Source of the DNA: Kordiimonadaceae bacterium
GTDB taxonomy: Bacteria; Pseudomonadota; Alphaproteobacteria; Sphingomonadales; Emcibacteraceae
NCBI GenBank assembly: GCA_018699075.1
Contig: JABIPV010000280.1
Coordinates: 1-10,090, forward strand
Reading direction: 5' to 3'
DNA length: 10,090 bases
Position 1 is the stretch's first letter. Each line of letters starts with the position of its first letter. The notes beneath the pieces are model-generated. The model was not told the DNA's origin and did no database searches. It saw only the letters and a program-made list of their open reading frames with translations. The translations under genes and the position numbers were made by a program. Below, piece after piece: positions 1 to 6,471 of the stretch.

Positions 1-1
1 C

Positions 2-283
2 CGTGGAAACACCGGAACTTCAGAAATTCACACAACTGTATCAGATTTACACACTGCCGTAGCAGGCAAGGCAACGTTAGTTATTGGCGGTAAACTTGTT
101 AATGAATTTGAGCTGTCACCAGGTCAGATGCGCGGAACAAGTGTTAAGGGTGGAACGGAATATTCATTAAGAGCCGGCGACGCGGTTAATATCCCTGCCA
201 ACGTAGCACATCATGTGGTTGTCGCCGCGGGTGAGCAGTATATGTATTTCGTTTATCAAGTTGATAGTGAAAAACTAAAATAG
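2..283 (+). CDS. Small cupin-domain protein, C-terminal part (5' end outside window)
   Basis: The frame is open from the left edge to a TAG at 281-283, giving about 93 residues without a start. A small single-domain beta-barrel is suggested. The visible part contains an EIHTTVSDLHTAVAG stretch, where histidines fit the first cupin motif. Later comes GDAVNIPANVAHHVVV, which matches the second motif, G-x5-P-x4-H. These residues would bind a metal in a family member. The protein ends in a short polar tail. It sits 9 bases before the RraA-family gene, so it is probably co-transcribed with it. Small cupins in such operons may be isomerases, oxygenases or sugar-acid binding proteins, and I cannot choose between these. 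The family call is fairly sure; the function is unknown. Confidence 0.8.
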   Translation, partial: RGNTGTSEIHTTVSDLHTAVAGKATLVIGGKLVNEFELSPGQMRGTSVKGGTEYSLRAGDAVNIPANVAHHVVVAAGEQYMYFVYQVDSEKLK

Positions 284-292
284 GAAAACAAA

Positions 293-940
293 ATGAGCAA
301 AGATTATATTGCGCGTTTGCGTAAATTAGCGGTGGCAACACTTTCGGATGGTTGCGACCAAATTGCGGGTCACCGTGGTTTTATGGATTTTAATATCAAG
401 GCACGCGTTAATGCGAGAAAGATTGTTGGTACTGCAGCGACCGTTTTAGAAGTGCCGACAACTGAATCTCATTTGCCAGAGCTGGCGTTTGATGTGATTG
501 ACGAATCTCCTAAAGGCAGTGTGATTGTCATTGCTTGTGGCGGCGACAAAAATATAGCCGTTTGGGGCGAAATTATGAACGCTGGGGCAAACACAGCTGG
601 TCATGAAGGAGTTGTTGTTGACGGCGGCACACGCGATGTAGAACTAATTGAGAAGGATACAGATTTCCCCGTTTATGCACGTTCTATTGTTCCGGCAAGT
701 TCGGTTGGTCGTCTAAAAACATTAGAACGCGATATCCCGGTTATGATAGGCGGCGTCCTTGTAAGCCCCGGTGATTACATTGTCGGCGATGGTGATGGCA
801 TTGTTTCCATTCCTGCGGATCATGTGGAATCGATCATTGAATTTGCGGAAGAAGCAGAAAACACTGAAGCCGAAATGGTTGAATATATAAAAGAAAAAGG
901 CTCAATACGTGCCGCGACAGATAAGTTTGGCCGCGCTTAA
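293..940 (+). CDS. RraA-family protein, likely metal-dependent 4-hydroxy-2-oxo acid aldolase or oxaloacetate decarboxylase type
   Basis: This 215-residue protein has the RraA/HMG-aldolase fold signature. ATLSDGCD is near residues 15-22. GVVVDGGTRD covers 106-115, with the Arg114-Asp115 pair that binds pyruvate and the divalent metal in catalytically active members. VLVSPGDYIVGDGDGIVSIP is at 155-174. Known relatives are class II pyruvate aldolases (4-hydroxy-4-methyl-2-oxoglutarate aldolase) that often also decarboxylate oxaloacetate; the E. coli namesake instead inhibits RNase E. The Arg-Asp pair and the catabolic setting favour an enzyme. The start ATG follows the cupin stop by 9 bases, and AGGAAAA overlapping that stop serves as the ribosome site. 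The true substrate is not readable from sequence. Its acidic C-terminal helix (about 180-199) is ordinary for the family. Confidence 0.85.
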   Translation: MSKDYIARLRKLAVATLSDGCDQIAGHRGFMDFNIKARVNARKIVGTAATVLEVPTTESHLPELAFDVIDESPKGSVIVIACGGDKNIAVWGEIMNAGANTAGHEGVVVDGGTRDVELIEKDTDFPVYARSIVPASSVGRLKTLERDIPVMIGGVLVSPGDYIVGDGDGIVSIPADHVESIIEFAEEAENTEAEMVEYIKEKGSIRAATDKFGRA

Positions 941-977
941 AAACGTATTAAATTGATTTTAAAATTTAAGGATAATT

Positions 978-1892
978 ATGAATAGAAATACAGATTTTCA
1001 CGGCGTTTACCCAATTCTTTATAGCTTCTTTGATGATCAAGGTCAGCTTGATAGAAATGCGATGAAACGCCAAGTCGAAGGCTGTATCGCAGCTGGTGCG
1101 CACGGCATTACGATTATGGGGCTGGCGACGGAAGTCGGTAAGTTAGATGTAAACGAGCGTCGTAAAGTAATCGATTGGGTTGGTGAAGATATCGCGGGTA
1201 GAGTACCTTACGCCGTAACCGTTGGTGAAGGTAGTGTGCCGGGACAAATTGAGTTTGTTAAAGCAGCAATAGCAGCAGGAGCCGATTGGGCGATTTTGCA
1301 ACCGCCTGCTATTCTTGGTGTTCCTGAAATTGAATATGTCAGATTTTTAGGTAATGTTGCTGATACAACAGATCTTCCCATAGCTGTTCAAAATGCGCCG
1401 GGCGTGATGGCGACGAGCCTTTCTAATGGCGGCTTAAAAACGCTTAATAAACAGCATCCAAATGTTTGTTTATTAAAAGCAGAAGGACCCGCAACTTATA
1501 TCCATCAACTGATGCAAGATACGGAAGGTGCGTTCGATATATTTGGCGGCTTTGCCGGAATTCAACTCCCGGATAGTTTGCGTGCGGGTTGCGTTGGCAT
1601 GATCCCAGCAGCAGATATATTTGATCCACAACTTAAAATTTATGAACTTATGAAAAAAGGTGATCCTGCTTCCGTTGCCGAAGCCGAAAGACTTCACAAA
1701 GAATTATTACCTTTACTCGTTTTCATGATGAGTTCGGTAGAGAATTTTGTTGCTTACGGAAAAGATTTGATGGCACAGCGATTAGGGCTAGATAATGGTA
1801 ACGCACGCCAACCGTCGGTACCTGTAACAGATTTTGGTCGAGAAATCGTTTCTCGCTGGGCTCGTGATCTTGGACCATTTCCAAGTGTTTGA
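978..1892 (+). CDS. DapA/N-acetylneuraminate lyase superfamily aldolase or dehydratase
   Basis: This 304-residue (beta/alpha)8 protein has the usual family length. GLATEV at 48-53 stands where DapA has its GTTGE loop. Lys167 in VCLLKAEGP is the expected Schiff-base lysine. The usual tyrosine of the YNxP motif is missing: the segment reads IAVQNAPGV, giving Gln138-Asn139. The Lys-Ala-Glu arrangement (167-169) recalls L-2-keto-3-deoxyarabonate dehydratases, where a glutamate two residues after the lysine assists dehydration; that comparison is from memory. True dihydrodipicolinate synthesis is therefore unlikely, and a 2-keto-3-deoxy sugar-acid dehydratase or aldolase is the better guess. AAGGA at 968-972 lies 5 bases before the ATG. 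The gene sits between the RraA-family gene and the transporter genes, which supports a catabolic role. Confidence 0.87.
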   Translation: MNRNTDFHGVYPILYSFFDDQGQLDRNAMKRQVEGCIAAGAHGITIMGLATEVGKLDVNERRKVIDWVGEDIAGRVPYAVTVGEGSVPGQIEFVKAAIAAGADWAILQPPAILGVPEIEYVRFLGNVADTTDLPIAVQNAPGVMATSLSNGGLKTLNKQHPNVCLLKAEGPATYIHQLMQDTEGAFDIFGGFAGIQLPDSLRAGCVGMIPAADIFDPQLKIYELMKKGDPASVAEAERLHKELLPLLVFMMSSVENFVAYGKDLMAQRLGLDNGNARQPSVPVTDFGREIVSRWARDLGPFPSV

Positions 1893-1960
1893 CATAACGA
1901 ATGTGAATGTTAACTTGAGAGCACGGTATTATAGTAATTAAATGTATGCGGGAATTAAAC

Positions 1961-2929
1961 ATGATTAAATCTTTTAAAAAATTAACCTCAATGTCTTTGA
2001 TTTTGATCATGATGTCTGCAGCATTTAGTCACGTGCAGGCGGCGGACTTTCCTTCGAAACGATTGACGTTAATCTGTCCATGGGCAGCGGGTGGTGGAAC
2101 GGATACAATTTTACGCGGACTAGCCAGAAATACAGAACCATTTCTAGGAGAGACCATAACGATTATAAATAAGACCGGTGGTAGTGGCGCGATAGGCCAT
2201 GCAGCAGGTGTTAGAGCGCGTCCTGATGGTTATACCGTGACGATGGTAACGTTTGATATTCTTACCTTACCGCCACAAGGCTTTGTCCCGTTTACCTATA
2301 AAGATTATGATTTACTGATGCGGGTTAATATGGACCCTGCAGCGATCACTGTTCCAATTGACGCGCCTTATAATACCATCGAAGAATTCGTTGCTTATTC
2401 GAAGGCAAACCCCGGTAAAATTAAAGTAGGTCACGCTGGCCCCGGCACCGCTTGGCATCTGGCTGGAAGTATCTTTGCAGAAAAAGTGGGCATCGACCTA
2501 GCATACGTTCCTTATAATGGTGCCGCCCCTGCGGTTACCGCGCTTGTCGGAAAACATATCCAAGCCGTTTCAGTGAGCCCTGCGGAAGTCCGTGGTCAAG
2601 TTGAAGGTGGAACTGTTAAGATTTTGGCTGTGATGAGCGATGAACGCGTTTCAGGCTTTCCTGAGGTACCGACGATGAAAGAAGCGGGATTTGATGTCAG
2701 CTTCGGAACGTGGCGCGGTCTAGCGGTTCCAAATTCAACACCAGAAGACGCGAAGAAAATCCTTCATGATGCCTTTAAAAAAGGCATGGAGTCTGACGCA
2801 TTTAAAGCATTCGCGGCTGATACTGGATTAGGCGTTTCATATATGAGTGCAGAAGATTGGGAAAAAGACTTATCAACGTCTTCAGTGAGTGTTGCTAAAA
2901 CGATGAAAAACCTAGGCTTAGCTAGATAA
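1961..2929 (+). CDS. tctC: Tripartite tricarboxylate transporter substrate-binding protein (TctC/Bug family)
   Basis: This periplasmic solute-binding protein has 322 residues. Residues 1-27 form a Sec signal peptide: a lysine-rich start, a hydrophobic core, and a cleavage site after SHVQA. The mature part begins ADFPSKR. Typical Bug motifs follow: CPWAAGGGTDTILR near 39-52, NKTGGSGAIG near 70-79, RPDGYT near 87-92, and VPYNGAAPAVTALVG in the second lobe. The ligand is a carboxylate in known members; which one cannot be told. An in-frame ATG lies 15 bases upstream at 1946. I chose 1961 because GCGGGA sits about 7 bases before it and because it gives a cleaner signal peptide. The 68-base gap before this gene is the largest within the operon, so it may have its own expression level. 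Confidence 0.92.
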   Translation: MIKSFKKLTSMSLILIMMSAAFSHVQAADFPSKRLTLICPWAAGGGTDTILRGLARNTEPFLGETITIINKTGGSGAIGHAAGVRARPDGYTVTMVTFDILTLPPQGFVPFTYKDYDLLMRVNMDPAAITVPIDAPYNTIEEFVAYSKANPGKIKVGHAGPGTAWHLAGSIFAEKVGIDLAYVPYNGAAPAVTALVGKHIQAVSVSPAEVRGQVEGGTVKILAVMSDERVSGFPEVPTMKEAGFDVSFGTWRGLAVPNSTPEDAKKILHDAFKKGMESDAFKAFAADTGLGVSYMSAEDWEKDLSTSSVSVAKTMKNLGLAR

Positions 2930-2955
2930 AAAGTGCGTTGGAGACTTAATTCAGA

Positions 2956-3417
2956 ATGAAACGTGTAGATATTATTTTTGGAATAATCGGCTTAATCATA
3001 TCGGCCTACGTTTTTTCTATGCTGGATAGTTTTCCAGAAGGCCAACCCGGAGAAGTCGGCGCGGACTTTTTTCCCTATATCCTTGCTATTGGTTTGGGAG
3101 TTTCAAGCCTCGTTCTTATTGTCAGCTCAGTTTTTAAGAAAACATCTGAAGATGCAGAGCCCTTTAAATTTTCGGATACTGGCATCCAAAGGGTGGGAAT
3201 AGCGTTAGCCTCGACGGTCATTTATTGTTTGGCGCTGGATAGCCTTGGCTTCATTGTTTGCACCTTGGTATATTTGCCCCTAATGATGTTCTTATTGAAG
3301 GAAAGAAAATATTTCCAAATGGTCCTCGTGAGTGGAGCGATTACGGCAACAGTCTTCCTTATTTTTAGCTCATTCCTCAACATAACTTTACCTTTGGGGA
3401 CGCTCTATGGATATTGA
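2956..3417 (+). CDS. tctB: Tripartite tricarboxylate transporter small membrane subunit (TctB family)
   Basis: This 153-residue inner-membrane protein has about four hydrophobic segments, near residues 6-22, 40-60, 80-112 (possibly two helices with a short turn) and 120-142. The conserved GADFFPYILAIGL region follows the first helix. The C-terminus, LNITLPLGTLYGY, matches the family's ending. Sequence conservation in this family is weak, so the call rests on size, topology, and its position between the binding-protein gene and the large-subunit gene. Its last 11 bases overlap the start of the next gene, which suggests translational coupling and 1:1 production. GGAG at 2940-2943 is a somewhat distant ribosome site, 12 bases from the ATG. 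Confidence 0.88.
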   Translation: MKRVDIIFGIIGLIISAYVFSMLDSFPEGQPGEVGADFFPYILAIGLGVSSLVLIVSSVFKKTSEDAEPFKFSDTGIQRVGIALASTVIYCLALDSLGFIVCTLVYLPLMMFLLKERKYFQMVLVSGAITATVFLIFSSFLNITLPLGTLYGY

Positions 3418-4882
3418 ATTATTTATCGATGCTCTCGGCGAGATATTACAGTGGAAACCATTAATAATGATTTTCGCAGGCGTTGCTGGTGGAATTCTAA
3501 TTGGTTCACTGCCCGGACTTACGGCGACTATGGGCGTCGCGTTGCTTGTGCCCTTTACCTTTGGCCTGCCGTTTAACGAATCTATTGGTATGTTGCTCGG
3601 CATCTTCAGTGGGTCCGTTTATGGTGGCTCTATCTCTGCTATTTTAATCAATACGCCCGGCACGCCTGCGGCGGCGGCAACGCTTCTTGATGGTTACCCG
3701 CTTAGTCAAAAAGGTGAAGCAGGACGCGCTTTAAGCATGTCAGTTTTTGCATCATTTGTTGGTGGTTTTACGGGGGCGTTGATTATGACCTTTCTTTCGC
3801 CACAAATATCTCAATTTGCACTCGAATTTAGTGCAGCCGAATATTTCGGTTTGGCAACATTTGGTCTTTCGATCATTATTTCAGTCTCCGGAAAATCAAT
3901 TCTCAAAGGGATCATGGTAGGTTTTCTTGGGCTGCTGATTTCAACCATTGGCATGGACCCTGTTTCTGGTTATCCGCGCTTTACCTTTGGTTCCATGAAC
4001 CTTTTCGAAGGGCCTGCGTTTATTCCAACCCTTATTGGCCTTTTTGCCTTTGCAGAAGTCTTCAAAGGTGTGGAACAGCTGACCTCCACTAAGCAGGTCG
4101 TTAGCAAAATCAATAGCGTCTTTCCCTCTTTTGCCGACATAAAGCGAACATGGAAAGACATGGCGAAGTCTAGTGTACTAGGTACCTTCATTGGCTCGAT
4201 CCCCGGTGCAGGTAGCGATATTGCGGCCTTTGTGGGTTATAGCGAAGCTAAAAGAAGGTCCAAAACACCTGAAAAATTTGGCACGGGACAAATCGAAGGG
4301 GTTGCCGCCGCTGAATCTGCGAATAATGCTTGTTCGGGAGGGGCAATGATCCCTATGCTTTCTCTTGGTGTGCCGGGTGATGCGGTAACGGCAATTTTGC
4401 TTGGCGCCTTTGTTATTCAAGGTATCCAACCGGGGCCTATGCTTTATAAAGAAGACTTGGATGTAGTTTATTCTGTTTTCTCTGCGATGCTTGTTGCCAA
4501 TATTGCCATGTTAATCGTCGGATTTCTTGGTGTTCGGTTCTTCGCACGGGCGATCACGGTGAGAAAAAGTATACTGCTTCCTGCCATCTTTATTATGTCA
4601 ATCGTTGGTGCATACTCAATGAGAAATAACATGTTTGATGTTTGGTTGGCTCTAGGCTTTGGCGTACTTGGCTATTTCTTACAACGTTACCGTTTTCCAG
4701 TATCTCCGATCTTGTTGGCCCTTATCCTTGGGCCCATGGCGGAAGCAAACCTTCGCCGTGCGCTCATCATTGCTGATAACTCAATGATAGATGTGCTCAG
4801 CAGACCGATTACGGCAACCTTCCTCATCCTCGGGTTAGCGACCTTGGTCATGTCAATCCTTCGGCAAAGGCGTTCTAAATAA
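3407..4882 (+). CDS. tctA: Tripartite tricarboxylate transporter large membrane subunit (TctA family)
   Basis: This 491-residue polytopic permease has full family length and about a dozen hydrophobic segments. Hallmark motifs are PGLTATMG at 36-43 and YGGSISAILINTPGTP at 72-87, followed by the LLDGYPL loop. GMDPVSGYPRFTFG comes in the middle, and IGSIPGAGSDIAAF with EGVAAAESANNA in the second half. The two PG-rich regions reflect the internal repeat of the family. It carries the transport path, uses the ion gradient, and receives ligand from the periplasmic binding protein. It starts inside the end of the small-subunit gene and ends in TAATG, sharing one base with the kinase gene. No frame damage is visible. 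Confidence 0.95.
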   Translation: MDIELFIDALGEILQWKPLIMIFAGVAGGILIGSLPGLTATMGVALLVPFTFGLPFNESIGMLLGIFSGSVYGGSISAILINTPGTPAAAATLLDGYPLSQKGEAGRALSMSVFASFVGGFTGALIMTFLSPQISQFALEFSAAEYFGLATFGLSIIISVSGKSILKGIMVGFLGLLISTIGMDPVSGYPRFTFGSMNLFEGPAFIPTLIGLFAFAEVFKGVEQLTSTKQVVSKINSVFPSFADIKRTWKDMAKSSVLGTFIGSIPGAGSDIAAFVGYSEAKRRSKTPEKFGTGQIEGVAAAESANNACSGGAMIPMLSLGVPGDAVTAILLGAFVIQGIQPGPMLYKEDLDVVYSVFSAMLVANIAMLIVGFLGVRFFARAITVRKSILLPAIFIMSIVGAYSMRNNMFDVWLALGFGVLGYFLQRYRFPVSPILLALILGPMAEANLRRALIIADNSMIDVLSRPITATFLILGLATLVMSILRQRRSK

Positions 4883-5814
4883 TGGCCATGTTTGATAATG
4901 CAACACTCATTGGTCTTGATTGGGGAACAACTTCCTTACGAGCGCATCTTATTGGCTCAGATGGAATGTTGCTTGATACTATCCAATCCCAAGAAGGAAT
5001 TATGTCTCCAGAAGGTAAGGATTTCGTGAAAACCTTCGAAAGGGTTGTTGGCCCTTGGTTAAGTAAATACCCTAACTTACCCGTCATCGCATCAGGTATG
5101 ATTACCAGTCGTAATGGCTGGTTGGAAACACCGTATTTACCCTTACCAGCGGGACCTTCTGGTTTTGCCAATGCCCTTACGTGCTTTAATATAAATGACA
5201 CTCAAAAAATCTATTTTGTTACAGGTGCAAGTTATAAAAGCGACGCGGGTGACCCCGACATCATGCGCGGCGAAGAGGTTCAAATTTTAGGATGCCTCCA
5301 AGAAAACAATGGCCCTAAAGAAATCTTTCTACTGCCCGGCACGCATAGCAAGTGGGCTATTGCCCTTTCAGGAACAATTGAAAGCTTTATGAGCTTCATG
5401 ACAGGTGAGATATATGCCCTGCTTAATAACCATTCAATTTTAGGCACATTAGCAACCCCAAATAAAAAGCCATTGTCTGACGGTTTTCTGAATGGCGTTA
5501 AAAGAAGGTTCGGGTCTAATAGCTCGCTTTTACATCAAGTCTTTAGTGCGCGAACATTAGCCCTTTTTGATCAATTGCCTAGCGATGAAATATCCGATTT
5601 TATCTCAGGGCTATTAATTGGTGATGAGGTAAAATCAGCCATAACAGAATTTAATATAGCGGCATCTGAGACAGTGCATATCATTGGTCGTGGTGATCTG
5701 GCAGAGAAATATTCAATGGCCTTAGATGCTGTTAATGTTTCTAATAAAATAGCCTCTGAACATGCCGCAGCAACGGGACTTTATCAAATCGCCAAGGGCG
5801 CAAGGATTATATAA
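4882..5814 (+). CDS. dgoK: 2-dehydro-3-deoxygalactonokinase
   Basis: This 310-residue cytosolic sugar-acid kinase uses ATP to convert 2-keto-3-deoxygalactonate to its 6-phosphate. DWGTTSLRA at 13-21 is the N-terminal phosphate-binding loop. SGMITSRNGWLETPY at 71-85, DIMRGEEVQILG at 126-137, LLPGTHSKWA at 150-159 and FMTGEIYALL at 172-181 are the family's characteristic blocks, and length is close to normal. The ATG at 4882 shares one base with the preceding stop (TAATG), which points to coupled translation; an in-frame ATG at 4888 is an alternative start. The next gene encodes the matching phospho-aldolase, which strongly supports the substrate assignment, although related acids such as 2-keto-3-deoxygluconate cannot be excluded. 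Confidence 0.93.
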   Translation: MAMFDNATLIGLDWGTTSLRAHLIGSDGMLLDTIQSQEGIMSPEGKDFVKTFERVVGPWLSKYPNLPVIASGMITSRNGWLETPYLPLPAGPSGFANALTCFNINDTQKIYFVTGASYKSDAGDPDIMRGEEVQILGCLQENNGPKEIFLLPGTHSKWAIALSGTIESFMSFMTGEIYALLNNHSILGTLATPNKKPLSDGFLNGVKRRFGSNSSLLHQVFSARTLALFDQLPSDEISDFISGLLIGDEVKSAITEFNIAASETVHIIGRGDLAEKYSMALDAVNVSNKIASEHAAATGLYQIAKGARII

Positions 5815-6449
5815 TGAACTTAATGACATCATGGACACAAAAACTTAGCGATATGCCATTGGTAGCTATCTTGCGTGGCTTACCGCCTGAGCAGGCAATC
5901 GATGTTTCAACGGTACTCGTAGAGGCAGGTTTTAAAATTATTGAAGTCCCCCTTAATTCACCAGAACCTTTTGAGAGTATTTCTAAAATTAAGAAGCATT
6001 TTGGCGATCAAATAATTGTTGGTGCGGGTACAGTATTAACGGGCGAAGACGCACGTAAAGTGCATGATTGCGGCGGTGAATTAATCGTAGCCCCAAACCT
6101 CGACCCTGAAGTTGCAGAAGTGTCACGCGCATTAGGGATGATATATTGCCCAGGAATACTCACTCCAACAGAAGCATTTTTGGCCTTAAAATTGGGCGCA
6201 ACAACGATAAAGCTATTTCCTGCTGATGCCCACCCCCCGTCCTATATCAAAGCAATCAGAGCAGTATTGCCACCAGAGACATCAATCATGCCCACAGGTG
6301 GCATCGTACCGGATAACATGGCTCAATATATTTCTGCGGGTGCAAACGGCTTAGGACTAGGTTCTGCATTATATTCTCCAAATAAAACATTAGATGAAAT
6401 ATCCGCTGCCGCCAAAACGTACATCAAGGCAATCAAACCCCTTCTTTAG
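5814..6449 (+). CDS. dgoA: 2-dehydro-3-deoxy-6-phosphogalactonate aldolase (KDPG/KDPGal aldolase family)
   Basis: This 211-residue class I aldolase cleaves 2-keto-3-deoxy-6-phosphogalactonate to pyruvate and glyceraldehyde 3-phosphate. Arg21 in VAILRG, Glu44 in KIIEVPLNSP and Lys133 in TIKLFPA are the expected phosphate/carboxylate-binding, general acid-base and Schiff-base residues. GAGTV at 70-74 and PTGGI at 160-164 complete the barrel signature. IEVPLNSP, rather than the IEVTLRTP usual in KDPG aldolases, favours the galactonate branch. The start overlaps the kinase stop (TAATG). A second in-frame ATG lies three codons on, but the coupled start fits better. With the kinase it makes up the lower De Ley-Doudoroff galactonate route. 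Confidence 0.92.
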   Translation: MNLMTSWTQKLSDMPLVAILRGLPPEQAIDVSTVLVEAGFKIIEVPLNSPEPFESISKIKKHFGDQIIVGAGTVLTGEDARKVHDCGGELIVAPNLDPEVAEVSRALGMIYCPGILTPTEAFLALKLGATTIKLFPADAHPPSYIKAIRAVLPPETSIMPTGGIVPDNMAQYISAGANGLGLGSALYSPNKTLDEISAAAKTYIKAIKPLL

Positions 6450-6459
6450 GGTAAATTTT

Positions 6460-6466
6460 AAAGGAG
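6460..6466 (+). promoter_or_regulatory. Strong ribosome binding site for the hydroxy-acid dehydrogenase gene
   Basis: AAAGGAG lies 5 bases before the ATG at 6472. This fixes the start there rather than at the in-frame ATG at 6394 inside the aldolase gene, and puts a twin-arginine signal at the very N-terminus. Confidence 0.8.
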
Positions 6467-6471
6467 CATTC

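Noticed and set aside
1889..1943. TTGACA (1889-1894) and TTGAGA (1915-1920) as internal promoter -35 boxes
   Set aside because: No acceptable -10 hexamer occurs 16-18 bases downstream of either one; the best match is 4 of 6.
1946..1960. Upstream ATG for the TctC-type binding protein
   Set aside because: It is in frame but has a weaker ribosome context, adds an acidic residue before the signal peptide, and the ATG at 1961 has GCGGGA upstream.
1444..2010. Minus-strand frames of 61, 74 and 95 codons over the DapA-like and TctC genes
   Set aside because: They are antisense to well-conserved coding sequence and show no domain pattern.
6394..6471. ATG at 6394 as the start of the hydroxy-acid dehydrogenase N-terminal piece
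   Set aside because: It lies inside the aldolase gene with no ribosome site, and it would bury the twin-arginine signal; the ATG at 6472 has AAAGGAG at ideal spacing.
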